Shown: one piece after another, positions 26,695-35,621 of the stretch
Numbering within the stretch: the first letter of the stretch is position 1
Layout of the letters: each line of letters opens with the position of its first letter
Source of the DNA: Rhodospirillaceae bacterium
GTDB taxonomy: Bacteria > Pseudomonadota > Alphaproteobacteria > Rhodospirillales > Rhodospirillaceae
DNA length: 64,000 nucleotides
Assembly: GCA_029243545.1 (NCBI GenBank)
Contig: JAQWRV010000011.1
Location: 124,001 to 188,000, forward strand
Reading direction: 5' to 3'
Made by a program: the position numbers and the translations under genes
The notes under the pieces: generated by a model
Seen by the model: only the letters and a program-made list of their open reading frames with translations
The model's database searches: none
What the model was told of the DNA's origin: nothing

Positions 26695-27882
26695 TTAGGC
26701 ATACGCCGAATGCATCGCCGCTTCGACGAGGGGTAGTCCGCACGGTCCGGGTCCCACGCCTTGATGCATAACGTTGTGGCTATAGCCGAAGCCGAGTTTT
26801 TTGTCAGGGTCGGCAAAAGCGTAAGACCCACCCGCACCGATATATCCAAAGCAATGGTCAGATGACCCCATAGGTGTGGCCGGCGGGCAATTCATTTCGA
26901 AGCCCGTTGAAAATCGCATCTCTAGCCCGGTGATCGTATCTTTTTCGCGGACGGTTTCAGTTTGGGCCTGGGCGAGTCTATCTGCCGATAGAATCTCAAC
27001 GCCATTAAAAGTGCTACCGCGCGCAAGCGTTCCGTATAGCCGCGCCATGGCGCGGGCATTGGTGTGGCTGGTACCGGCGCCGTTTTCAGCCTTGCGCCAG
27101 GTCAGATTATTATAGGTCTCGGTAGGATCACGTCCCTTCATGCTTTTTGCAAATGCGCTGTCCGGGTCGCCCTCAATGAGACGCGTAAACAAGTTCGGAT
27201 CCGATTGATAAACGGTTGCCAGGCGCGGTATTACGTTGTCCGGTGCAGCAAAAAACCAATCCAATTTTAATGGCTGGGCCAGGTCGTCTTGAAAAAACTG
27301 CGCCAACCGGCGCCCCCCGTTGACCCGCGCGCACAACTCACCGAGCAAATACCCATGAGTCATATTGAGATAACCCAGCTGTGTTCCCGCGGGCCAATTG
27401 GGTGAGCTTGCTTCGATCGCGGTGATCATGGTGTCCCAGTCATTAACCTTGCCGGGTTGTATGTCTGCATCCACGTATGAAACACCTGCCGTATGGTTAA
27501 GCACATGACGCACCAAAATTTTATCTTTGCCATTGGCGCCGAATTCAGGCCAATAGGCTGAGATAGGCGCATCAAGATCAATCAGGCCGCGGTCCACCAT
27601 CATCAGCGTCAGAACTGTCCCGATGGTCTTTGAGACAGACCAGCAACAGCACAAGGTGTCGTCCTGCCATGCGCGCTGTTCAGTGACATCGGCATAACCG
27701 CCCCACAGATCGACGACCATTTCGCCATCAATCATGACCGCGCAACTGGCACCCACGTCACCTTGATCTCCCCGTGCCGTCAGATTCTGCTCAAAAACGT
27801 CAGCAACGGCCTGATATTTCGAATCACAGGTGCCGGAGACTTGCGGCATGAGGCTATTGAGAAAGGGGCTGAGATGAATCAC
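26695..27882 (-). CDS. Serine hydrolase, class C beta-lactamase/EstB family
   Basis: 395 aa, COG1680-type. Catalytic SVSK (Ser82, Lys85), YLN (about residue 175) as the Tyr motif, and FGYIGAGGS as the third motif. GTG start with AAGGA nine bases upstream. No signal peptide, so a cytosolic esterase, amidase or transpeptidase-like hydrolase is likelier than a beta-lactamase. Unlike the two relatives at 44416-47000 it keeps the SxxK lysine. It precedes a Tat amidase gene in reverse orientation order (amidase upstream, 40 bp), so the two form a minus-strand pair. Confidence 0.85.
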   Translation of the reverse strand: MIHLSPFLNSLMPQVSGTCDSKYQAVADVFEQNLTARGDQGDVGASCAVMIDGEMVVDLWGGYADVTEQRAWQDDTLCCCWSVSKTIGTVLTLMMVDRGLIDLDAPISAYWPEFGANGKDKILVRHVLNHTAGVSYVDADIQPGKVNDWDTMITAIEASSPNWPAGTQLGYLNMTHGYLLGELCARVNGGRRLAQFFQDDLAQPLKLDWFFAAPDNVIPRLATVYQSDPNLFTRLIEGDPDSAFAKSMKGRDPTETYNNLTWRKAENGAGTSHTNARAMARLYGTLARGSTFNGVEILSADRLAQAQTETVREKDTITGLEMRFSTGFEMNCPPATPMGSSDHCFGYIGAGGSYAFADPDKKLGFGYSHNVMHQGVGPGPCGLPLVEAAMHSAYA

Positions 27883-27922
27883 TGTGTCGTGTCCTTATGA
27901 ATGCTGTGCGCGCTTCTTGTGT

Positions 27923-29434
27923 TTATGCAGGCGCCGGTGTTTCAGGCATAGCCGCTTCAATACTTAACCCCAGGGCCAAAACATTTTTGTCGCCACCAAG
28001 AGGCCCGTCCAACTCGATGCCAATGGGAAGACCTTCCTTAGAAAGGCCAGCTGGTATGGAGAGGCCGGGCCCGCCCCATAAACTGGCAGGACCTGTGTTC
28101 TGAATATTGAGCCAAACACCGCCAGGAATTTCCGTCCCTTCGACAATCAAATCGCCATTTATGTTGAGCTCGATTCCGGCCGTGACCGGCGCTGTTGGAA
28201 ATAAGACACCGTCCAACTGGTTATCGGTCAGGTAGGATTCATAGGTTCTGCGTAGCATGGGCATGACATTTTTCATCACGTTCGCGTAGTCATTCAAGAT
28301 GGTATCACCCGGTGCTAAATACGGCTCGATCCAACCGCGCACGAAGGGGTTGGCGATTTGGGCGGCGAGATCTCCGAACGAAACGCCAGTCTCTCTTTCG
28401 CCAAGATACTGGGTCATGTCCGTCCGGAACGCACCGCCCAAAGTAATTAAACTGGTCTGTTCCACCAAAGCGGCGAGTGAGGGAATGTTCGCGCGGACGA
28501 AAACAACACCTTCACGTGTCAGACGGTCAACCACTTCTTCAAATCTTTGACTTACCGCGGGTGATAAATTGTCCTGGAACACTTCCTTTGGCAGGCCCAG
28601 CCGAACACCTTTAAGAGATTGGCCCTTCACCTGATTCTGGTCAGCAGCTAAGATACCGTCGATCAGCGCAACATCAGCGACCGTGGTTGCTAAGGGTCCG
28701 CAAGTATCACGCGACAACGCGAGGGGAACGATCCCATCACTGGGAACCCGGTATTGTGTTGGCCTCAATCCCGCTAATCCACAGTAGGCGGCCGGCGTTC
28801 GGATTGAGCCCGCAGTGTCGGTTCCAAGTGCGGCGGGAACTATGCGTCCGCCAACAACCGCTGCTGACCCACCGCTGCTGCCCCCAGGAATATGGTCTTT
28901 ATTGTAGGGGTTGCGGGCACGCCCAAAGGTCGGGTTGTTGGTGCTGCCGCCGCCGGCTAGCTCATCCATGTTGGCTTTGCCGGCTATGACGGCACCGGCA
29001 TCCAAAAGCCGTTGGGTTACGGTCGCATTGCGTCGCGGTCTGTGTTCTCTGAGCGCAGGGGTGCCGCCGGTACACGTATAGCCGACCGCCTCAATATTAT
29101 CTTTGAGCATGATCGGCACGCCGTGCAGTGGGCCTAGAGTTTCGCCCCGCTGTTGTGTTTTGTCCGCTGCAGCTGCTTGTGCGCGGAGTCCGTCTCCATC
29201 GAAAGAAATGATGGCTTCAAGAACCGCTGCCGACTCGACCCGTTCAATGACGGTTTCAGCAGCCTCTAACGCAGATGTCTCACCCGCCCGTATTGCTGCA
29301 GCAAGTGTTTCAACGGTAAACGGTATTCCTGAGCTGGAAGGGCTCTGACCCATGGCTGAAAGAGGTTTAGGCGTTGACTGCAAGACTCCCGCGCCAGCCG
29401 CTAACATTCCTTGCATCAAACGTCGGCGTCTCAT
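27923..29434 (-). CDS. Tat-exported amidase (amidase signature family)
   Basis: 503 aa from ATG 29434, chosen because GGAGGG stands three to eight bases ahead and the N-terminus MRRRRLMQGMLAAGAGVL is a twin-arginine signal. The Ser-cisSer-Lys triad is complete: Lys111 in MLKDNI, Ser186/187 in GGSSGGSAA, nucleophile Ser210 in TDTAGSIRTPA. Such enzymes hydrolyse linear amides to acid and ammonia. Export folded by Tat puts it in the periplasm. Divergent from the GST/OYE operon. Substrate unknown. Confidence 0.9.
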   Translation of the reverse strand: MRRRRLMQGMLAAGAGVLQSTPKPLSAMGQSPSSSGIPFTVETLAAAIRAGETSALEAAETVIERVESAAVLEAIISFDGDGLRAQAAAADKTQQRGETLGPLHGVPIMLKDNIEAVGYTCTGGTPALREHRPRRNATVTQRLLDAGAVIAGKANMDELAGGGSTNNPTFGRARNPYNKDHIPGGSSGGSAAVVGGRIVPAALGTDTAGSIRTPAAYCGLAGLRPTQYRVPSDGIVPLALSRDTCGPLATTVADVALIDGILAADQNQVKGQSLKGVRLGLPKEVFQDNLSPAVSQRFEEVVDRLTREGVVFVRANIPSLAALVEQTSLITLGGAFRTDMTQYLGERETGVSFGDLAAQIANPFVRGWIEPYLAPGDTILNDYANVMKNVMPMLRRTYESYLTDNQLDGVLFPTAPVTAGIELNINGDLIVEGTEIPGGVWLNIQNTGPASLWGGPGLSIPAGLSKEGLPIGIELDGPLGGDKNVLALGLSIEAAMPETPAPA

Positions 29435-29541
29435 TTGCCCTCCACGATCATTTAGCCGCCGAATGTCTCGACCTAGACCCCTATAGTTCTCTAACATCGA
29501 CCCCAATTACAAATCATCATTTAAGGGACGTTGGTGTGACC

Positions 29542-30291
29542 ATGAAATTGTTCTATTCGCCGATCCATGGATTCATCCATAAAGTGCTGGTCGTCGCCCA
29601 TGAAGCCGGTGTTTGGGATCAACTGGAGATTGTGCCGGTTTATCCGGTGAAAGACGGTTACTCCATTGCCGCCATCAACCCCCTTCACAAAGTACCCACA
29701 CTGGCACTTGATGACGGCATGGTGCTGTATGGCAGTCAGGCCGTCGTGGAGTTTCTTGATTCGCTTTCAACCACAGGGAAACGCCTCTATCCGGCTGAAG
29801 GCCCAGCCCGCTGGGATGCAGTGCGCCGGCTGGCCTTGGCCGATACCTTGTTTGAAGTCACTGTGGTGATGGCGCTGGAACGCCTCGAGCAGCCCCCCCG
29901 GGAAATGGTGTTTAAATGGAATTGGGTCAAAGTGGTGCGCGCTGTCGATCAAATGGAAGAAGACGCATCCAAGGGGTTCGACACATTTGATATCGGCCAA
30001 GCCTCCGCCCTTCACGGCCTGTCTTATCTTGACCGGCAGACAAGCCGGGGTTTGTATCCGCCCGTGCCGGAAGTCTGGAATTGGCGCGACGGACGCCCTG
30101 CATTAGCGGCGTGGTGGGACGCGGCAATTCAACGTCCCTCCGTACAAAGTCATCTCAATAAAGAATACGAAGGCGAAGACAGCGCAGAATATTGCCAGTC
30201 CAAAGTCGCTGAAGTATTGCGGGCGCAAGGCAAAGAGGCGCCGGCAGAACCGAAACCCGTGCCAGTTGATTTCGTTCCACCAGGAGACTGA
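29542..30291 (+). CDS. Glutathione S-transferase family protein
   Basis: 249 aa from ATG 29542 (AAGGGACG upstream); the longer open frame from 29374 runs antisense to the amidase start. Thioredoxin-like half with MKLFYSPIHGFIHKVLVVAH and KVPTLALDDGMVLYGSQAVV (glutathione-binding cis-Pro and GSQA in place of eSxA), then an all-helical half. Three bases separate it from the OYE-type gene, so the two enzymes likely act in one pathway, for instance conjugating or isomerising an electrophilic intermediate. Confidence 0.85.
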   Translation: MKLFYSPIHGFIHKVLVVAHEAGVWDQLEIVPVYPVKDGYSIAAINPLHKVPTLALDDGMVLYGSQAVVEFLDSLSTTGKRLYPAEGPARWDAVRRLALADTLFEVTVVMALERLEQPPREMVFKWNWVKVVRAVDQMEEDASKGFDTFDIGQASALHGLSYLDRQTSRGLYPPVPEVWNWRDGRPALAAWWDAAIQRPSVQSHLNKEYEGEDSAEYCQSKVAEVLRAQGKEAPAEPKPVPVDFVPPGD

Positions 30292-30294
30292 ACG

Positions 30295-32247
30295 ATGACC
30301 ACCAACCCATTTCCGCTGCTGACGTCGCCCTTCAAGCTAGGCCCGGTCGAATTGAAAAACCGGGCCATCATTCCCGGACACTCCATGGTGCATGGGGACT
30401 CTGAGGGATTAATTCATGACCGCTATCGCACCTACCTCACGGCGCGCGCGAAGGGTGGTTCTTCGCTGATCGGTATCGAGTCCGCCCCCGTCCACCCAGA
30501 CTCACAAACGTGGATCGGACAAGTTGAGCTTTGGAAAGATGAAATCGTCGAGTCCCTCGCGGCTACGTCGCGCGATGTTCATGACGCAGGTTCCAAGCTG
30601 TCGATTATTTTATGGCACGGTGGTCATAACGTGTCCTACCGACGCGGTGCGCCAGCCATGGCACCGTCCGTTAAGCCGTCCGTGCAAGTGGGAGAAATTC
30701 CACGTGCCATGACGGTGCAGGATATTAAAAACATCATTCCCTATTATACCGCAGCCGCTAAACGCTGCGCCGAGGGCGGATTGGACGTCCTAGAAGTGCA
30801 GACGTCATCTGACTATCTGTTGGGGTCTTTCCTTAGTCCGCAGCTTAACAATCGTACAGATGGCTATGGTGGATCAGTCGAAAACCGGTGTCGCATTGTG
30901 CTGGAAATTCTCGAAGCCATCCGCGCAATTTTACCGTCCCACATGGCACTGGGTATTCGCTCGTCTATCTATCACGCCATACCCGGTGAGCCCGACGGCT
31001 ACACGATCGACCATTCATTGCCGGTGATTGAACACATCGCCGCTTCGGGTTTAACCGATTACGTCAGCGTCATGAGCGGTTCAAATACCAACTTCGCTGA
31101 AACCATTGCGCCGATGACCTACCCGAGACCGCAAATTGGTGAAATGGCAGCCAAGTTCAAGGCGGCCTTGGATATTCCCGTAACTATGGCCGGGCGTGTG
31201 GTCACGCCTGAGGAGGCTGAATCCGTTCTGAAAAAGAATCAGGCAGACCTGGTCGGCATGGCGCGGGCCTTCATTGCTGATGCAGATTGGATGGTGAAAG
31301 TGGAGCGCGGTGAAAGCCAGCGCATTCGTCTCTGCACCGGCTGCAATCAGGTTTGTCTGGGTTTTGCCGGGCGTGGCCTTCCCGCCGGCTGCACCATCAA
31401 TCCGGAAGCTGGCCGTGAACGGGAACTTCCTCCCCTCTTACCGGCTGCGACGAAGAAGCGTGTTGCTGTCATTGGCGGCGGCCCTGCCGGTTTGGAATGC
31501 GCGCGCGTGGCCGCTGAGCGCGGTCACACTGTGTCTCTGCATGAAGCCACTGATCATTTAGGCGGTGCTCTGCGCTTGGCCGCGTCTTCTCCTCACCGTC
31601 AGGAAATGGCTTCGACCATCGCCTGGTGGGAATCAGAACTGTCCATTCTCGGGGTCGACGTTCATCTCAACAGCCGGGTGGAGAGCCCGGACGATCTTGA
31701 TGCGGATGAAGTGGTATGGGCGACGGGCGCTGAAGCAGCCTCAATGTGGCAAATGCGATTCCGCCCCAGCCTGGTCGACGGCATTGCTGGAACTCAAGGA
31801 CTCCCCCATGGGCGGGACGTTCTCGCCGGAAAAGCGTCTGTGTCCGGAAAAGTTTTGATGATCGATGAAGAAGGAAATTTTCCAGCGCTTAATCTGGCGG
31901 AATCCTTGGCCGCGATGAATGACGTTACGGAAGTCACCGTTGTGACCAACAGCCCGCTTCTTGGTATGCCGGACCTATTTATTACGGGTGAGTTTGGCCT
32001 CTTTGCAGCGCGTCTCAAGCAGGCGGGTGTGAAGGTCATCACCGGTAAGTTTGTTGACCGGGTCGGCAACAACGTCGCAACAACGACGGAAGGTGAAGAC
32101 CTGGGACCGTTCGATTCTATTGTGTTGTCGTTAGGTGCGGCATCTACACCAATACCCGAAGGGATCGATGGCATAGGGGACTGCATTACCCCACGTGATC
32201 TTTGGGCCGCCGTTCAAGATGGCGCCCATAAAGGACGCGCACTTTAA
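30295..32247 (+). CDS. Old-yellow-enzyme/FAD oxidoreductase (2,4-dienoyl-CoA reductase type)
   Basis: 650 aa, usual length for the family. FMN TIM barrel (about 1-340) with SSDYLLGSFLSPQLNNRTD and YGGSVENR; a 4Fe-4S site CTGCNQVC plus a fourth Cys in PAGC (about 346-366); then an NAD(P)/FAD module with AVIGGGPAGLECARVAAERG. Relatives reduce enoates or demethylate amines (dienoyl-CoA reductase, trimethylamine dehydrogenase). Electrons pass NAD(P)H to FAD to Fe-S to FMN. AGGAG inside the end of the GST gene is its ribosome site. Likely cytosolic step of the island's pathway. Confidence 0.92.
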   Translation: MTTNPFPLLTSPFKLGPVELKNRAIIPGHSMVHGDSEGLIHDRYRTYLTARAKGGSSLIGIESAPVHPDSQTWIGQVELWKDEIVESLAATSRDVHDAGSKLSIILWHGGHNVSYRRGAPAMAPSVKPSVQVGEIPRAMTVQDIKNIIPYYTAAAKRCAEGGLDVLEVQTSSDYLLGSFLSPQLNNRTDGYGGSVENRCRIVLEILEAIRAILPSHMALGIRSSIYHAIPGEPDGYTIDHSLPVIEHIAASGLTDYVSVMSGSNTNFAETIAPMTYPRPQIGEMAAKFKAALDIPVTMAGRVVTPEEAESVLKKNQADLVGMARAFIADADWMVKVERGESQRIRLCTGCNQVCLGFAGRGLPAGCTINPEAGRERELPPLLPAATKKRVAVIGGGPAGLECARVAAERGHTVSLHEATDHLGGALRLAASSPHRQEMASTIAWWESELSILGVDVHLNSRVESPDDLDADEVVWATGAEAASMWQMRFRPSLVDGIAGTQGLPHGRDVLAGKASVSGKVLMIDEEGNFPALNLAESLAAMNDVTEVTVVTNSPLLGMPDLFITGEFGLFAARLKQAGVKVITGKFVDRVGNNVATTTEGEDLGPFDSIVLSLGAASTPIPEGIDGIGDCITPRDLWAAVQDGAHKGRAL

Positions 32248-32253
32248 AAACCG

Positions 32254-33561
32254 CTAAGAGCTAAGCTCTTCTACTTCTACGCCGGTGGGGAAGTTTTCCA
32301 AGCGTGTGAAGATATACCCGGCAAGTGCCAAAGGGACCACGCCTAGGATCGTGAACGTCCATGTCCAGCCTACCAATGGAACGGCTGTCGTAACCATTAA
32401 GGGAGCCATCAGCGATGCTGTGGTGACACCAAGCGACCCAACGGATGCGGAAGCGGTTGCACGCAAACGGGTTGGGAAAATTTCACCGACCATGGGCATG
32501 CGCATACTTTCCGAGGCAAAGAAAAACATTGAGGAAATACCTAGCCCGACCATCAGCACAAATGGTGACTCGAGTGTCCACAACGTAACGGCAAGACAAA
32601 TGGCGCCCAGCCACTGCCATAAAATTACTGTGTTGCGCCGGGTTAAAACAAACTCTCCGATATATGAGGCGAGAATGTATCCGATGGCTGCAATGCCCCA
32701 TGTCCAAGCGAGGAGGCCGGCTGCTTCCGGTTCCGAAATACCGCGGCCTTGAATAAGAAACGTGGGCAGAAAAAAAGTAATCCCGGCAATGGCAATGTTA
32801 GAGCAGACTGTACCAGCAAAACAAATCACAGTGCGGGCGCGAAGGTGGGGTGCGAATAGTTCGCTGACGTGACCCCAAATTGAACGCTTTGCTGTCGGAG
32901 TCTGCACATTTTGTTCTTGTCCCGTTTCTGCAGCTGCTTTTTCAAACCGGTCCGTTTCCTTGAACATCCGGCCGAGAATAAAAGCTAAGGGAATAACCAG
33001 AAACGCTGGATAAAATGTGCCGCGCCAGCCAAACTCCTCTAATAGTCCAGACGCAATCATAGCAGCGATCGAAAATCCGATGGGATAACCCATCTGAAGC
33101 CAAGCCGACATCATGCCACGGTAACGGGCGGGGGCGACTTCAATAACGATGGTGGCGGTAATGGGGTAGAGACCGGCGGCGAAAGCAAATCCAAGTACGC
33201 GAAACAGCGTTAGCATATTGATGGTGCCGGCGAGCGCGTGGCAACCGACAAAAAATGCCGATAAGACCATCATGGTGATGAACATGCGCTGGCGTCCGAT
33301 AAAATCAGTCAGAATACCGGCAATCACCACGGAAAAACTGGCGACTAGAAAGGACAAAGACAGCATGACGCCAATCCGGTCCAGGCCAACATCAAACTCT
33401 TCCGTAATTCCCGGAACGGCATAGGAAAACAAAGCCTGGTCCATGGTCGATAAGGTGACTGCGACCAGGCAAACCAAAAATGACCGTATGGGGTGGCCGC
33501 GCACCGATGACCAAAACGCTGTAAGAGAGAACCCTTCGGAACCTGATGGCGGCGTGTTCAT
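32254..33561 (-). CDS. MFS transporter (aromatic-acid/metabolite symporter-like)
   Basis: 435 aa, twelve membrane segments; motif A-like GILTDFIGRQRMF after TM2 and PTRLRATASASVGSLG late in the protein. Related along its length to the MFS protein at 49609-50892 (shared LFSYAIPGI.E.FDVGLD..G start). Probably a proton-coupled importer of an organic acid or similar substrate of the island. Convergent with the OYE gene by 6 bp; divergent from the SUMF1-like operon. Confidence 0.87.
   Translation of the reverse strand: MNTPPSGSEGFSLTAFWSSVRGHPIRSFLVCLVAVTLSTMDQALFSYAVPGITEEFDVGLDRIGVMLSLSFLVASFSVVIAGILTDFIGRQRMFITMMVLSAFFVGCHALAGTINMLTLFRVLGFAFAAGLYPITATIVIEVAPARYRGMMSAWLQMGYPIGFSIAAMIASGLLEEFGWRGTFYPAFLVIPLAFILGRMFKETDRFEKAAAETGQEQNVQTPTAKRSIWGHVSELFAPHLRARTVICFAGTVCSNIAIAGITFFLPTFLIQGRGISEPEAAGLLAWTWGIAAIGYILASYIGEFVLTRRNTVILWQWLGAICLAVTLWTLESPFVLMVGLGISSMFFFASESMRMPMVGEIFPTRLRATASASVGSLGVTTASLMAPLMVTTAVPLVGWTWTFTILGVVPLALAGYIFTRLENFPTGVEVEELSS
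32256..32270. terminator. Possible terminator stem between convergent genes
   Basis: AAGAGCT-A-AGCTCTT, perfect 7-bp arms, in the last codons of the MFS gene. On the minus strand TTTTT follows five bases later. The 1-nt loop forces the stem to open, so strength is doubtful. Confidence 0.3.
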
Positions 33562-33747
33562 AGGTCTTAAAGCTCCTGCCGGGTTCGAAACATCTTAGGC
33601 GCGCACACTCTGCCCTCAAATGGAGGCGGAGGCAAAGTGTGACTTTTCCTGATGCGTTGATCACCGGTGAAATACACGCCACATACCCCCTTTCTCTTTT
33701 TGTCGTCTCCGCGCATGATCGGGCTACAAAAATAGGGAGATCACATT

Positions 33748-34680
33748 ATGTTACGCCTTATCGCAGCGGCCAGCGCATTGGCCATTATGTCACTTGGATT
33801 CGGTTATTCTGCTTCGGCAGCCGATGTTTCCGTTAACCCTGGAGCCGTGTTTCAGGATTGTGCCGATTGTCCTGAGATGGTGGTTGTTCCGCCGGGCAGT
33901 TTCAAGATGGGTTTCGACGGCGGTGAGGAAGGCCGGTACGAGGGTCCGGTCCGCGACATCTCAATTGAATATTCGTTCGCCGCCGGTCGCACTGAGGTAA
34001 CACAGGCGCAGTATGCAGAGTTTGTCGCGTCAACTGGCCATAACTCGGGTACAGGATGTGCCATCTGGAATGGAGAAACCTGGTATCACACGCCCGGCGC
34101 AGATTGGCGCGATCCAGGCTATGGCCGCGATCCTGCTCCCAACGAGCCGGTGTCTTGCGTCACTTGGTGGGATGCAGAAGCCTATACCCTATGGCTTAAG
34201 GCCAAGACGGGTAAGCGCTATCGATTGCTGAACGAATCTGAATGGGAATATGCGGCCCGTGCAGGTGTGACGGGCACGTACACCTGGGGCGACGATCCTA
34301 ACGGAGGCTGTGAGGTCGCCAACCACTATGACGTATCGGGAACCAATCCGAATATAGCGTTTGTGCCGGTAACTTGTGATGATGGTTTTGCTGGCGTTGC
34401 ACCCGTCGGGTCGCTTAAGCCCAATGCCTTTGGTCTATATGACATGACGGGAAACGTCTGGGAGTGGGTTGAAGACTGCTACGTCATGCCTATACCACCA
34501 GAGCCAACGGATGGCAGTTCCGTACAGGCTTCCGAAACATGTGATCGCCGGGCCGTCAAAGGCGGCGCCTGGCCGTCGAGTCTCTTTTGGCAACGCCCGA
34601 CGTTCAGGGGTCGCGATCCTGAGGACCGCATCAGCCATATCTTTGGCTTTCGCATTGCCAGAGACTTAGCGGCGGAGTGA
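33748..34680 (+). CDS. SUMF1/formylglycine-generating-enzyme-like protein 1, secreted
   Basis: 310 aa. Sec signal peptide (about 1-24), then FQDCADCPEMVVVPPGSFKM and the complete FGE-sulfatase fold: EVTQAQYAEFV, NEPVSCVTWWDAEAY, RLLNESEWEYAARAG, YDMTGNVWEWVEDC and a C-terminal GGAWPSSLFWQRPTFRGRD. The active-site Cys pair of true formylglycine enzymes is absent at the GG(S/A)W..R region, so a different oxidase or binding role is likely. RBS AGGGAGA. First gene of a five-gene plus-strand operon (to 38141). Confidence 0.85.
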   Translation: MLRLIAAASALAIMSLGFGYSASAADVSVNPGAVFQDCADCPEMVVVPPGSFKMGFDGGEEGRYEGPVRDISIEYSFAAGRTEVTQAQYAEFVASTGHNSGTGCAIWNGETWYHTPGADWRDPGYGRDPAPNEPVSCVTWWDAEAYTLWLKAKTGKRYRLLNESEWEYAARAGVTGTYTWGDDPNGGCEVANHYDVSGTNPNIAFVPVTCDDGFAGVAPVGSLKPNAFGLYDMTGNVWEWVEDCYVMPIPPEPTDGSSVQASETCDRRAVKGGAWPSSLFWQRPTFRGRDPEDRISHIFGFRIARDLAAE

Positions 34681-34693
34681 AAGGATTAGCCCC

Positions 34694-35611
34694 ATGATTG
34701 TTTTTCGAGCCCTTGTTGCCCTATCGGTTTTTGCCGCGACAGCTGTGAGTGCCCAAGAGAGCGTTAGCGTTAATGCCGGTGGTGTTTTCGCCGACTGTGC
34801 CGACTGCCCTCTAATGGTCGTCATTCCGCCAGGCTCCTTTGTTATGGGCAATGACGGTGGGGTCAACGAAGAACGCTATGAAGGCCCACCCCATGACGTG
34901 ACCATCGGCTACAGTTTCGCTTTTGGTTTGCTTGAAATCACCAACGCCCAGTTCCGCACTTTTGTCGATGACACGGGACACGCAGCGGGTGGCAACTGCC
35001 GTATGTGGACCGGCGAATCGGTGGAGCATATCCCTGGCAAAGACTGGCGTGATCCGGGTTATGGCCGTCCACCGCGGGACGATGAACCGGTCGCCTGTGT
35101 TACCTGGATTGACGCTAAGGCCTATGCCGCCTGGCTGTCTGATGAAACGGGCCAGTCTTACCGTCTGCCATCGGAAGCGGAATGGGAATACGTCGCCCGC
35201 GGTGAAGGAGCGACAACGTATGCATGGGGCAATGACCCTGAAGCAGGTTGCGCTGGTGCCAATTACTTTGACCAGGCCGCCGCGGGTTTGCGCCCATGGG
35301 ACCCGGTCGCCTGCAATGACGGTCATCCCATTGTTGCCCCCGTGGGATCCCTTGAGGCCAATGTCTTTGGAGTTCACGACGTCATCGGCAATGTCTGGGA
35401 GTGGACGGAAGACTGTCACGTGGTTCCCTACGGTGTGCAGCCCACCGATGGATCGGCCTATCAGGTCGATGGACCGTGCGACCGGCGCGTCATGCGCGGC
35501 GGTGCTTGGCATTCCCGAGCCACTTGGCAGCGGCCTTCATTTCGCGGTCGCGATCCCGAAGATTTCGTTACGCAAGTGTTCGGTATTCGTGTGGTCCGTG
35601 AGCTCCGGTAG
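34694..35611 (+). CDS. SUMF1-like protein 2, secreted paralog
   Basis: 305 aa, 13 bp after paralog 1. Sec signal peptide (about 1-21), FADCADCPLMVVIPPGSFVM, RLPSEAEWEYVARGEG, HDVIGNVWEWTEDC and GGAWHSRATWQRPSFRGRDP. Side-by-side duplication of gene 1. As there, no catalytic Cys in the C-terminal motif. AAAGGA precedes the ATG. Periplasmic or secreted. Confidence 0.85.
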   Translation: MIVFRALVALSVFAATAVSAQESVSVNAGGVFADCADCPLMVVIPPGSFVMGNDGGVNEERYEGPPHDVTIGYSFAFGLLEITNAQFRTFVDDTGHAAGGNCRMWTGESVEHIPGKDWRDPGYGRPPRDDEPVACVTWIDAKAYAAWLSDETGQSYRLPSEAEWEYVARGEGATTYAWGNDPEAGCAGANYFDQAAAGLRPWDPVACNDGHPIVAPVGSLEANVFGVHDVIGNVWEWTEDCHVVPYGVQPTDGSAYQVDGPCDRRVMRGGAWHSRATWQRPSFRGRDPEDFVTQVFGIRVVRELR

Positions 35612-35621
35612 GAGCGTGTAA

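Noticed and set aside
29374-29541. N-terminal extension of the GST gene
   Set aside because: Antisense to the amidase signal peptide, no family similarity, and a good ribosome site exists before ATG 29542.
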